Below, in pieces: positions 17,693 to 25,879 of a stretch of 64,000 nt of DNA. Under the pieces are notes generated by a model. It had not been told where the DNA came from, did no database searches, and saw nothing but the letters and a program-made list of their open reading frames with translations. Where the stretch lies: assembly GCF_042138895.1 (NCBI RefSeq), contig NZ_JBHIKW010000008.1:186001-250000 (forward strand), written 5' to 3'. This DNA is from Cedecea selenatireducens (GTDB lineage: Bacteria; Pseudomonadota; Gammaproteobacteria; Enterobacterales; Enterobacteriaceae). Numbering within the stretch: the first letter of the stretch is position 1; each line of letters opens with the position of its first letter. A program made the position numbers and the translations under genes.

Positions 17693-17790
17693 AGCTTTCT
17701 CTGAAGGGGCTAATAATTATGGTTTTTATAGATGCAGTAACTATAGTCGGAACGGGCCGAAAGTGGGAGTGAAAACAGCAGACTACGCTT

Positions 17791-17871
17791 TCAGAGCCAA
17801 AAGCTCAGCGTAATAATACCGCAGATGATCAGCAGGGCGAGGATTAACTCGAAACTGTAGCGTCGCAACAT
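17791..17871 (-). CDS. ydgU: Small membrane protein YdgU
   Basis: 26-residue ORF starting MLRRYSFELILALLI with a GGAG RBS 7-8 nt upstream: a short basic N-terminus and one hydrophobic helix. It lies immediately downstream of asr on the same strand, the position of the 27-residue inner-membrane protein YdgU in E. coli, whose start I recall as similar (RYRFE followed by a hydrophobic run). Function unknown. It could be expressed by readthrough of the asr terminator, which would make it acid-inducible. Confidence 0.72.
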   Translation of the reverse strand: MLRRYSFELILALLIICGIITLSFWL

Positions 17872-17921
17872 TATCCGCACTCCAGAAATAAGTACGTACT
17901 AAAGGCTGTGCCTTATTCCTA

Positions 17922-17946
17922 AGAAAACACCCGGCAAGCCGGGTGT
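17922..17946 (-). terminator. Terminator between asr and ydgU
   Basis: Stem ACACCCGGC / GCCGGGTGT (17927-17946) with a 2-nt spacer; on the minus strand it is followed by UUUUCUU. It lies about 40 bp past asr and before ydgU, so ydgU would need partial readthrough or its own promoter. Confidence 0.8.
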
Positions 17947-17986
17947 CTTTGTAAACGCTTTAAGCTAACGGGTTACCCCGTCTGGC

Positions 17987-18412
17987 TTATGCTGCTGGCT
18001 GTGCAGCTGGTTTAGCAGCGGCTTTGTAATGTTTTTTCACGTGTTTTTTAGCAGCCTGAGCTTTCTGAGCAGCTGGTTTTACTGCTTTTTTGTGGTGTTT
18101 TTTAGCAGCCTGGGCTTTCTGAGCAGCTGGTTTGGTTGCTTTTTTGTGGTGCTTTTTGGCAGCCTGAGCTTTCTGCTCGGTCGCTGGCTTAGCGGCTTTT
18201 TTGTGGTGCTTTTTAGCAGCCTGAGCTTTCTGAGCGGCAGCTTTTTTGTGTTTTTTATGATGAGTTACTTTTGCAGCTGGAGCTTTAGCAGCAGGTGCAG
18301 CAGCGGTGGTTGCTGGAGCAGCAGCTGGCGCGGTAGCGGTAGTGTCAGCAGCGAAAGCAGCAGAAGACAGACCCATAGCAGCGGCAACAACCAGAGCTAA
18401 TACTTTTTTCAT
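17987..18412 (-). CDS. asr: Acid shock protein Asr
   Basis: 141-residue exported protein: signal peptide (MKKVLALVVAAAMGLSSAAFA), an Ala/Pro/Thr-rich spacer, then tandem Lys/His/Ala-rich repeats. Asr is strongly induced at low external pH through PhoBR/RstAB and helps periplasmic protein stability in acid. It is longer than E. coli Asr because of extra repeat units. An RstA-like box lies 105-118 bp upstream and a hairpin terminator follows. Confidence 0.92.
   Translation of the reverse strand: MKKVLALVVAAAMGLSSAAFAADTTATAPAAAPATTAAAPAAKAPAAKVTHHKKHKKAAAQKAQAAKKHHKKAAKPATEQKAQAAKKHHKKATKPAAQKAQAAKKHHKKAVKPAAQKAQAAKKHVKKHYKAAAKPAAQPAA
18005..18232 (-). repeat. In-frame tandem repeats of asr
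   Basis: Four units of about 54 bp encode QKAQAAKKHHKKAxKPAx; the first has one extra residue and the last is degenerate (KKHVKKHYKAAAKPA). Copy number is likely to vary between strains by slippage. Confidence 0.85.
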
Positions 18413-18468
18413 TTCGACATCCTCGAATTTGTTTGTGTGTCAACCCCACTGCGGGGCCGTTGAAATGA

Positions 18469-18530
18469 ACTATAGGCTTGTGGATCAAAGTCTTCAGTGA
18501 GTGATTGGTATCGGCGTGTAACGTAATGTA
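18469..18530 (-). promoter_or_regulatory. asr promoter with RstA box
   Basis: Read on the minus strand, TACATTACGTTACA (18517-18530) has one mismatch to the RstA consensus TACATNTNGTTACA. A -10 hexamer TATAGT lies at 18469-18474. The -35 position is poor, as expected for an activator-dependent promoter. RstA is a known activator of asr. Confidence 0.7.
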
Positions 18531-18533
18531 CAA

Positions 18534-18556
18534 CGCCGGGTACGGACGACCCGGCG
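18534..18556 (-). terminator. Hairpin after the M32 carboxypeptidase gene
   Basis: Perfect 8-bp stem CGCCGGGT / ACCCGGCG with a 7-nt loop, 9 bp beyond the stop. The U-tract is weak. It directly abuts the RstA box of asr. Confidence 0.55.
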
Positions 18557-18564
18557 TGAGGGGT

Positions 18565-20049
18565 TTACAGGTAGCGAGACTCTAAATGTTTGCGGAAATA
18601 CAATGGGTTAAGGTCTTCTCCGGTAGCATTGGTTATCAGCTGTGAGGTGGTGAAACGGCTGCCGTGCTGCCAGATATTTTGTTTTAACCAGTCAAATAAT
18701 GCGCCGAAATTCCCCCCGGCTATCTCCTGCTCCAGGTTTGGCAGCGCCCGTGAAGCCGCGCTGAACAGCTGGGCCGCGTACATCGCGCCGAGCGTATAAG
18801 ACGGGAAGTAGCCGAAAGCGCCGTCGGTCCAGTGAATATCCTGCATGCAGCCGTTGCGGTAGTTGCCTTCGGTGGAGAGGCCGAGCCAGGACTGCATTTT
18901 CTCATTCCACAGCGCAGGGATGTCGTCGACTTCGATATCGCCGTCGATAAGCGCCCGTTCAATCTCATAGCGCAGAACAACGTGCGCCGGGTAGCTCACC
19001 TCATCAGCATCAACGCGAATATAGCCTCGCTCAACCTGCTGGTTAACGTTGATAAAGTTGTTTAGTTCAAACGCCGGCTGCGGACCAAAACGCTCAATAA
19101 CCTTCGGCAGAAGCAGCTTCAGGAAAGGCGCGCTGCGGCCAAGCTGCATTTCAAAGAATAGGCTCTGCGATTCATGGATGGCGGTAGAACGGGCAAGGGA
19201 AACCGGCTGGCCCAGCCATTCACGCGGCAGGTTTTGCTCGTAGCGCGCGTGGCCGGTTTCGTGAATCACGCCAAACAGCGAGCTGAACAACTCTTCTTCG
19301 TTATAGCGCGTGGTGATGCGCACGTCTTCAGGCACGCCGCCGCAGAACGGGTGCGCGCTAACGTCCAGACGCCCGCCGTTGAAGTCAAAGCCCAGCAGCG
19401 CCATGGTATCAAGGCCCAGCTGACGTTGAGTTTCGGTGGCAAAAGGCCCCTGCGGGGTCAGCGTTTTTTCTTTGGACTGCTTGTCGACGACCTTCTGTAG
19501 CAGGTCCGGCAGCCAGTCACGCAGATCGCCAAACAATACGTCGAGCTTGGCGCTGGTCATGCCCGGCTCGTAGATATCCAGCAGCGCATCGTAGCGGGAA
19601 ATGCCTTTGGCCTCCGCACGCAGGCGAGCTTCTTCGCGACTAACGCGAACCACTTCTTTCAGGTTCGTGGAGAAACTCTGCCAGTCGTTGGCCGGGCGCT
19701 GGGTGCGCCAGCCGTGTTCACAGCGGGTGCCGACCAGCGACTTTTCTTCCACCAGCGCGTCAGGCAGCAGCACGGCTTCCTGATAATGGCGGGTCATTTC
19801 GCGCAGGTTGGCGCGCTCAACGTCATTAAGATCTTCCTGAGCGGCGGCCTGTAGCAAGGTGGCAATTTTCTTGTCGGTCAGGATCTGGTGCTTAAGCACG
19901 CTAAGTTCAGCGAGGGCCTCGCCGCGAGCCTGACTGCCGTTGGCCGGCATCATGGTGGACATATCCCAGCCTGCAATGGCAGACAGGTGATCAAAACGGG
20001 ACAGACGCTGGAAGGTTCGGGTCAGGTGATTATAGTTTTGCTTTTCCAT
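18565..20049 (-). CDS. Carboxypeptidase M32 (Taq family metallopeptidase)
   Basis: 494-residue cytoplasmic zinc metallocarboxypeptidase of family M32, of normal length. The zinc motif HETGH is at residues 263-267 (VIHETGHARYE), and the family motif for substrate binding (NNFINVNQQVERGYIRVDADE in part) follows. It releases C-terminal amino acids from peptides. The ATG at 20049 (MEKQNYNHL) was preferred to a 14-residue extension. The gene is inserted between ynfM and asr relative to E. coli. No partner genes. Confidence 0.9.
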   Translation of the reverse strand: MEKQNYNHLTRTFQRLSRFDHLSAIAGWDMSTMMPANGSQARGEALAELSVLKHQILTDKKIATLLQAAAQEDLNDVERANLREMTRHYQEAVLLPDALVEEKSLVGTRCEHGWRTQRPANDWQSFSTNLKEVVRVSREEARLRAEAKGISRYDALLDIYEPGMTSAKLDVLFGDLRDWLPDLLQKVVDKQSKEKTLTPQGPFATETQRQLGLDTMALLGFDFNGGRLDVSAHPFCGGVPEDVRITTRYNEEELFSSLFGVIHETGHARYEQNLPREWLGQPVSLARSTAIHESQSLFFEMQLGRSAPFLKLLLPKVIERFGPQPAFELNNFINVNQQVERGYIRVDADEVSYPAHVVLRYEIERALIDGDIEVDDIPALWNEKMQSWLGLSTEGNYRNGCMQDIHWTDGAFGYFPSYTLGAMYAAQLFSAASRALPNLEQEIAGGNFGALFDWLKQNIWQHGSRFTTSQLITNATGEDLNPLYFRKHLESRYL

Positions 20050-20123
20050 ATGGCCTCGTGAACAGGTTGTTAACGCCAAAGAAAATAGCATTAAGCTTAC
20101 CTGAACACGAGAGCGGCAGCAGG

Positions 20124-21374
20124 TTAGTGTGCCTTGTGGTGCAAACGCGTGGCGACCAGCAAAGCCACCAGCAGCAGCGAGCCGATAAATGCCGCTACGC
20201 CGTTCCAGCCAAACTGGTGCCAGAACACGCCGCCGAGGGTGCCCGCGAGGCTGGAGCCAAGATAATAGCTAAACAGATAAAGCGAGGAGGCCTGGCCTTT
20301 TGCCCGCCGGGCGCGTGGGCCAATCCAGCTGCTGGCAACCGAGTGGGCAGCAAAAAATCCCGCAGAGAACAGCAGCATCCCGGCAAAAATGACGATCAGC
20401 GAGGAGAAGACGGTCAGCGTCAGGCCAAGAAACATAATGGCGGTGAAGCCAATCAGCACCGGGCCACGGCCATATTTCGCGGTCATGGCGCCCGCTTTTG
20501 GCGAGCTCCAGGTGCCGGTGAGGTAGGCCACGGAGAGCAGGCCCACAATGGCCTGGCTGAGGAACCACGGCGCTTCCATCATCCGGTAGCCAATGTAGTT
20601 AAACAGCGTGACAAACGCCCCCATCAGCAGGAAGCCCTCGGCAAACAGCAGCGGCAGCCCTTCATCACGCCAGTGCAGGCGGAAGTTAATAAACAGCGTT
20701 TTTGGCCGCAGGCTGGATGCGCGGAAATGCCGGGACTGGGGCAATATTTTCCAGAACATCAGCGCCGAGGCGAGGGCAAAACAGCCGATAGCCGCCACCG
20801 CCACGCGCCAGGTAAAGAAGTCGGTCAGGACGCCGGTGATAAGGCGGCCGCTCATACCGCCGATGGAGTTCCCGCTAATGTATAAGCCCATCGAGAAGGC
20901 CACCACGCTGGGGTGCATCTCCTCGCTAAGGTAGGTCATGCCGACTGCCGCAACGCCGCTTAAAGAGAGGCCGATAAGGGCGCGCATAATAAGAATGCCG
21001 TGCCAGCTGGTCATCAGCGTCGACAGCAGGGTACAGCAGGAGGCCAGCAGCAGCGCGGTCACCATCACCTGTTTACGGCCGATGGCGTCCGAAAGTGGGC
21101 CGGTAAACAGCAGGCCAATGGCCAGCATGGCGGTAGAGACCGAGAGCGAGATACTGCTGCTCGCCGGGCTGACGCCAAACTCATGGGATAGCACCGGCAA
21201 AATAGGCTGCACGCAATAAAGCAGGGCGAAGGTAGCAAGGCCGGCGGAAAACAGCGCCAGCGTGACGCGCATAAACTGGGGAGTACCTCGTTTGATATAG
21301 CTGACAGAGTGGGAAGCAGGGCTTTCGTCGGCATCCTCTGTCGGGGCGGTGCTGACGGTAGTTGTACGACTCAA
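20124..21374 (-). CDS. ynfM: MFS transporter YnfM
   Basis: 416-residue 12-helix major facilitator. The N-terminal ~35 residues are hydrophilic; motif A is seen as GPLSDAIGRKQV. Ortholog of E. coli YnfM by position beside the divergent LysR gene ynfL and near mlc/asr. The substrate is unknown; the family exports sugars or drugs. The divergent LysR neighbour is the probable regulator. Confidence 0.87.
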   Translation of the reverse strand: MSRTTTVSTAPTEDADESPASHSVSYIKRGTPQFMRVTLALFSAGLATFALLYCVQPILPVLSHEFGVSPASSSISLSVSTAMLAIGLLFTGPLSDAIGRKQVMVTALLLASCCTLLSTLMTSWHGILIMRALIGLSLSGVAAVGMTYLSEEMHPSVVAFSMGLYISGNSIGGMSGRLITGVLTDFFTWRVAVAAIGCFALASALMFWKILPQSRHFRASSLRPKTLFINFRLHWRDEGLPLLFAEGFLLMGAFVTLFNYIGYRMMEAPWFLSQAIVGLLSVAYLTGTWSSPKAGAMTAKYGRGPVLIGFTAIMFLGLTLTVFSSLIVIFAGMLLFSAGFFAAHSVASSWIGPRARRAKGQASSLYLFSYYLGSSLAGTLGGVFWHQFGWNGVAAFIGSLLLVALLVATRLHHKAH

Positions 21375-21473
21375 GATAAATCCTTACGCGGGCGTTAACT
21401 TATTCTTTACAGAGTAGAAAAGTGTAAATGTTCTGTCTAATATATTAATAATCTCAAATGATACTTTAAACAT

Positions 21474-22376
21474 ATGAATATTGAGCTGCGCCATCTTCGC
21501 TATTTTGTCGCCGTCGCCGAAGAGCTGCATTTTGGCCGGGCGGCTGCCCGGCTGCGGATCTCCCAGCCGCCGCTTAGCCAGCAAATTCAAATCCTCGAAG
21601 AGCAAATCGGTGCCCGACTGCTGGCGCGCACTAATCGTAGCGTTAACCTCACCGCGGCGGGGCAGCAGTTTCTCAGCGATGCCCGGCAAATTCTCAGTCA
21701 GGTTGATGCCTCTGCCGCACGTGCCGCACGCCTGCATCAGGGGGAAACCGGCGAGCTGCGTATCGGTTTTACGTCCTCCGCGCCGTTTATTAAAGCAGTT
21801 TCAGACAGCCTGTCCCGCTTTCGCAAGCGTTACCCTGACGTGCATCTCCAGATGCGTGAGGTGAATACCCGCGAGCAAATTTCCCCTTTGAATGAGGGCG
21901 AGCTTGAGCTGGGGCTAATGCGTAATACGCGCCTGCCGGATACCCTGAACTGGACGCTGATTTTGCGTGAACCGCTGCTGGCGATGGTTCATCGCGACCA
22001 TCCGCTGGCCAGCAGCCGCTCGGTATCGCTTAAGCAGCTTGCGCAAGAGCCGTTTGTTTTCTTTGACCCGCACGTTGGTACCGGGCTGTACGACGACATT
22101 ATCGGCTTACTCCGACGTCATCATATCGTGCCGTACATCACTCAGGAGGTCGGTGAGGCGATGACCATCATTGGTCTGGTTTCTGCCGGGCTGGGGGTAT
22201 CGATTCTTCCTGCTTCGTTTCAACGCATTCGCCTGAGCGATGTGGTGTGGCTGCCCATTGACGAACAGGAAGCGCAGTCGGAACTTTGGCTGGTCTGGCC
22301 GAAGCACCGGGAGCTGTCGGAGGCGGCAAAGCGTATCTCGGCGCTGTTAACTGAAGCCTCATGGGCGTTAAAATAG
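21474..22376 (+). CDS. ynfL: LysR-family regulator YnfL
   Basis: 300-residue LysR-type regulator with an N-terminal winged HTH (FGRAAARLRISQPPLSQQI) and an effector-binding domain. It is divergent from ynfM across a 99-bp AT-rich gap, the usual arrangement for a regulator and its target. Ortholog of E. coli YnfL by synteny. The ligand is unknown. Confidence 0.87.
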   Translation: MNIELRHLRYFVAVAEELHFGRAAARLRISQPPLSQQIQILEEQIGARLLARTNRSVNLTAAGQQFLSDARQILSQVDASAARAARLHQGETGELRIGFTSSAPFIKAVSDSLSRFRKRYPDVHLQMREVNTREQISPLNEGELELGLMRNTRLPDTLNWTLILREPLLAMVHRDHPLASSRSVSLKQLAQEPFVFFDPHVGTGLYDDIIGLLRRHHIVPYITQEVGEAMTIIGLVSAGLGVSILPASFQRIRLSDVVWLPIDEQEAQSELWLVWPKHRELSEAAKRISALLTEASWALK

Positions 22377-22395
22377 GCCTAATGTGGCGGGATTA

Positions 22396-22411
22396 TGTGC
22401 GGTAAATCACA
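22396..22411 (+). promoter_or_regulatory. CRP site upstream of mlc
   Basis: TGTGC-GGTAAA-TCACA matches the CRP consensus TGTGA-N6-TCACA at 9 of 10 positions, 90 bp before the mlc start. CRP control of mlc is known in E. coli. Confidence 0.6.
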
Positions 22412-22466
22412 TCCCTACCTAAATATTTGACGACCCTGCGGGAAGTGTTTCACCATAGCCTGAAAG

Positions 22467-22490
22467 TTTATTTCGAAGCGCGAAAATAAA
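22467..22490 (+). promoter_or_regulatory. Mlc autoregulatory operator
   Basis: Dyad with arms TTTATTTC and GAAAATAAA around a GC-rich centre, of the Mlc/NagC type (TTATTT...AAATAA). It lies 11 bp before the mlc start, where Mlc could repress its own gene. Confidence 0.65.
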
Positions 22491-22501
22491 GGGAGTACCA
22501 C

Positions 22502-23719
22502 GTGGTTGCTGATAGTCAACCGGGCCATATCGATCAGATTAAACAAACCAATGCCGGCGTTGTTTATCGCTTGATTGATACCCACGGCCCGGTGTCGCGG
22601 ATCGATCTTTCCCGCCTGGCGCAGCTGGCCCCGGCCAGTATCACCAAGATTGTGCGAGAAATGATTGAGGCGCATCTGGTACAGGAAACGGAAATCCAGG
22701 ATCCCGGCAGCCGGGGCCGCCCTGCGGTGGGCCTGATGCTGGAAACCGAAGCGTGGCATTACCTCTCCATACGCCTGAGCCGGGGCGAAATCTCCCTTGG
22801 CCTGCGCGACCTCAGCAGCAAGCTGGTGGTAGAAGACTCGGTGGACCTCCCGACGGATGACCAGCAGCCTCTGCTGGAACGCATCGTTTACCAGGTTGAC
22901 CAGTTCTTTATTCGCCATCAGCATAAGCTTGAACGTCTCACCGCCATCGCTATCACGCTCCCTGGCATTATTGATACCGTGCACGGCATTATTCATCGCA
23001 TGCCGTTCTACGATATCTGCGATATGCCGCTGGGCGAGGCGCTGGAAAAGCACACCGGCGTGCCGGTATTCATCCAGCACGACATCAGCGCGTGGACCAT
23101 GGCAGAAGGGCTGTTTGGTGCCTCTCAGGGAGCCAGGGATGTTATTCAGGTAGTGATTGATCATAACGTGGGGGCCGGGGTGATCACCGATGGCCGCCTG
23201 CTTCACGCCGGCAGCAGCAGCCTGGTGGAAATTGGTCATACGCAGGTCGACCCGTATGGCAAACGCTGCTACTGCGGCAACCACGGCTGCCTGGAAACTA
23301 TCGCCAGCGTGGAAAGCGTGCTGGAACTGGCGCAGCAGCGTATGAGCCAGTCTATGGGCTCGATGCTGCACGGCCAGCCGCTGAGCGTGGAATCGCTGTG
23401 CGACGCCGCGCTGAACGGTGATCTGCTGGCCAAAGACATTATCACCGGCGTCGGGCAAAACGTTGGGCGCATTCTGGCCATCATGGTTAACCTGTTTAAC
23501 CCGCAAAAGATCCTTATCGGTTCGCCACTTAATCGCGCCGCGGCGATCCTTCATCCGGCCATCACCGACTGTATCCGCCAGCAGGCCTTACCCGCCTACA
23601 GCAGCCACACCGTGGTGGAAGGCACACAGTTTAATAACCGCGGCACCATGGCCGGGGCGGCGCTGGTAAAAGACGCAATGTATAACGGCTCTTTACTAAT
23701 TCGCCTGCTGCAGGGCTAA
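22502..23719 (+). CDS. mlc: Mlc, ROK-family glucose regulon repressor
   Basis: 405-residue ROK-family repressor nearly collinear with E. coli Mlc. The N-terminal HTH (LSRLAQLAPASITKIVREM) is followed by the ROK sugar-kinase-like domain with the structural zinc site H246, C256, C258, C263 (CYCGNHGC). Mlc represses ptsG, manXYZ and malT and is sequestered by dephosphorylated EIIBC-Glc at the membrane. The GTG start at 22502 corresponds to the E. coli start (MVA...PGHIDQIKQTNAG), with GGGAG upstream. Confidence 0.95.
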   Translation: MVADSQPGHIDQIKQTNAGVVYRLIDTHGPVSRIDLSRLAQLAPASITKIVREMIEAHLVQETEIQDPGSRGRPAVGLMLETEAWHYLSIRLSRGEISLGLRDLSSKLVVEDSVDLPTDDQQPLLERIVYQVDQFFIRHQHKLERLTAIAITLPGIIDTVHGIIHRMPFYDICDMPLGEALEKHTGVPVFIQHDISAWTMAEGLFGASQGARDVIQVVIDHNVGAGVITDGRLLHAGSSSLVEIGHTQVDPYGKRCYCGNHGCLETIASVESVLELAQQRMSQSMGSMLHGQPLSVESLCDAALNGDLLAKDIITGVGQNVGRILAIMVNLFNPQKILIGSPLNRAAAILHPAITDCIRQQALPAYSSHTVVEGTQFNNRGTMAGAALVKDAMYNGSLLIRLLQG

Positions 23720-23841
23720 TCTTAGGCCCTGATTCACCAAAAATTGCGCTATCTCAATCTGGCTAAAGCGCCATTCTTTTAGACTTCCCGAGTTAATTTT
23801 TCTCTTTACTTATATGGCTAGCATTACCTCGGGAGACAGTC

Positions 23842-24537
23842 ATGCTTAAGCGTTTCTTTATAACAGGTACCGATACCGCCGTGGGGAAGACGGTGGTTTC
23901 ACGAGCCTTGCTGCAGGCGTTGTCGGCCAGCGGGAAAAGCGTCGTCGGTTACAAACCGGTCGCGAAGGGCAGTAAAGAGACGCCAGAGGGGCTGCGCAAC
24001 AGGGATGCGTTGGTACTGCAAAGCGTCTCGACGATCAAACTGCCTTACGAAGCCATTAACCCCATTGCGCTGAGCGAAGAAGAGAGCAGCATCAGCCATC
24101 ACGGGCCGATTAACTATTCGCTGCTGTCGAGCGGGCTGCAAAGGCTTTCCGACCAAATGGACCACGTCGTGGTGGAAGGCACGGGCGGCTGGCGTAGCCT
24201 GATGAACGATCTGCGCCCGCTGTCTGACTGGGTTGTTCAGGAGCAACTGCCGGTGCTGCTGGTGGTGGGCATTCAGGAAGGCTGCATCAATCACGCTTTA
24301 CTGACCGCGCAGGCGATTGCTAATGACGGGCTGCCGTTCATTGGCTGGGTGGCTAACCGCATTAACCCAGGCCTGGCGCACTACGCGGAAATCATCGAGG
24401 TGCTGAGTAAGAAACTGCCCGGGCCGCTGGTCGGTGAGCTGCCGTATCTGCCCCGAGCAGAACAGCGCGAGCTGGGCGCATATATCGATTTATCCCGGTT
24501 GCGCAACGCTCTGACGGTAGACCGACTGCGGGCGTAG
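23842..24537 (+). CDS. bioD2: Dethiobiotin synthetase paralogue BioD2
   Basis: 231-residue ATP-dependent dethiobiotin synthetase homologue (E. coli YnfK). P-loop GTDTAVGKT at residues 9-17; the VVEGTGGW motif follows. It would close the ureido ring of diaminopelargonic acid in biotin synthesis. E. coli has BioD in the bio operon as well as this paralogue, which has little effect on biotin prototrophy. Synteny with mlc and clcB supports the name. The 3' end overlaps convergent clcB by 48 bp. Confidence 0.9.
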   Translation: MLKRFFITGTDTAVGKTVVSRALLQALSASGKSVVGYKPVAKGSKETPEGLRNRDALVLQSVSTIKLPYEAINPIALSEEESSISHHGPINYSLLSSGLQRLSDQMDHVVVEGTGGWRSLMNDLRPLSDWVVQEQLPVLLVVGIQEGCINHALLTAQAIANDGLPFIGWVANRINPGLAHYAEIIEVLSKKLPGPLVGELPYLPRAEQRELGAYIDLSRLRNALTVDRLRA

Positions 24538-25782
24538 CCAGCGCGACAGCGTTGAGGCGATAACGCAGGTCAGCAGTAAACCGGGGAGCAGCGTAAACTC
24601 CCCGGTCATTTCGCAAATCATCAGCGTCGCCATAATCGGCGCATGCGTGGTCGCCGCCAGCAAAGACGCCATTCCCGTTAGCCCCAGCAGGATAATCAGC
24701 GGTTCGCCGCCACCCCAAAGCCCGCAAATCTGCCCAAACAGCATGCCCAGCGCCGCGCCCATAAACAACGTTGGCGTAAAGACGCCGCCCGGTGCCCCGG
24801 AGCCGCTGCTTGCCATCACCGCCAGCAGCTTGCACAGCAATACGCCCGCCACAAACAGCAGCGCGGGCGGGCTGGAAAGAAACGACTGCACCACGCTGTA
24901 CCCGTTGCCCCAGGCGGTTGGCGTCACCAGCGAGAGCAGGCCGACAATCAGCCCGCCGAGCGCCAGCTGCAGCGGCGGCGACAGCCGAAGACCGCGAAAT
25001 AGCGCGCTGCTTTTGGCCAGCAGCCACAGCATGAGCGGCCCGGCGACACCCGCCGTTAACCCGAGCAGCGCCATCAGCCCGTAATGGGCAGGCAAAGGCG
25101 GATCGAGCAGGGTGACGATGTACAGCGGGGCCTGGCCGCCGTTCAGCAGGTGGGTCATCAGCAGGGCGCTGACGGCGGCAATCACCACCGGCCCCAGCGA
25201 GGCAAGCATCAGCGAGCCAAATAAAATCTCCGCGATAAACAGGCTGCCCGCCAGCGGCGCATGGTAGGCGCTTGCCATCCCGGCGGCGGCTCCGCAGGCC
25301 ACCCATAGCTTCCATTCTTTGTCTGGGGTAAAGCGCTGCGCAAATACGGAGGCAAAAACCGTTGCCAGCAGGATCATCGCCCCTTCACGGCCGATGGCGC
25401 TGCCGCTTGACACGACGATCAGCGATGCGGCGGATTTGACCAGGCTGGAAGGAACGTCCAGCCTGCCGTCGCCTGTTTCAATGGCTTCCATATAGTCGGT
25501 TGGCGCAGAAGGGCGCTGGCGGGTAGCTCTCTGCCAGCCCCATAGCAGAAGCCCGGCCAGCAGGCCGCCTGCCGCAGGTGTTAATACGCGTCGCCATGGC
25601 GCGAGCGCGGACGCCGCCGCAACAAGGCTGCCGCCGTGGTCGCCCAGGAAGACGTTTTCCAGCAGATACATAGCCTGACGAAATAGCCACACAACCAGCG
25701 CGGAGGCCAGGCCAATAAAGATCGCAATCACCAGGCGGCGAAGCATTTCTCTGATGTCAGGAAAGGCGTGTAAACGGTGCAT
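24490..25782 (-). CDS. clcB: ClC-family chloride transport protein ClcB
   Basis: 430-residue polytopic ClC-family protein. Selectivity-filter motifs are seen as GSAIGREGAMILL and GSGAPGGVFTPTLFMGA. It moves chloride, probably as an H+/Cl- exchanger, and contributes to extreme acid resistance with ClcA. Ortholog of E. coli YnfJ/ClcB by sequence and by position between bioD2 and the dms-like genes. The last 48 bp overlap bioD2 on the opposite strand. Confidence 0.92.
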   Translation of the reverse strand: MHRLHAFPDIREMLRRLVIAIFIGLASALVVWLFRQAMYLLENVFLGDHGGSLVAAASALAPWRRVLTPAAGGLLAGLLLWGWQRATRQRPSAPTDYMEAIETGDGRLDVPSSLVKSAASLIVVSSGSAIGREGAMILLATVFASVFAQRFTPDKEWKLWVACGAAAGMASAYHAPLAGSLFIAEILFGSLMLASLGPVVIAAVSALLMTHLLNGGQAPLYIVTLLDPPLPAHYGLMALLGLTAGVAGPLMLWLLAKSSALFRGLRLSPPLQLALGGLIVGLLSLVTPTAWGNGYSVVQSFLSSPPALLFVAGVLLCKLLAVMASSGSGAPGGVFTPTLFMGAALGMLFGQICGLWGGGEPLIILLGLTGMASLLAATTHAPIMATLMICEMTGEFTLLPGLLLTCVIASTLSRWLRPQSVYRQSVAQPG

Positions 25783-25840
25783 AGCGCAAAAGGTGGCGGG
25801 GGAATGGCGCTATTGTGGGGGAGAAAGCCGATAAGCTCAA

Positions 25841-25871
25841 AAGGAAAATGCGCCACCGGGAGGCAGCGCAT
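25841..25871 (-). terminator. Terminator of osmVWXY
   Basis: Stem ATGCGC / GCGCAT (25848-25871) extended by partial pairing; the minus strand continues UUUUCCUUUU. It lies 9 bp past the osmV stop. Confidence 0.7.
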
Positions 25872-25879
25872 GAAGTTGC

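Noticed and set aside
18005..18232. Possible CRISPR-like repeat
   Set aside because: Contiguous in-frame 54-bp units inside asr with no spacers.
22415..23554. 379-codon open frame antisense to mlc
   Set aside because: mlc on the plus strand is recognisable throughout; the antisense frame has no recognisable motif.
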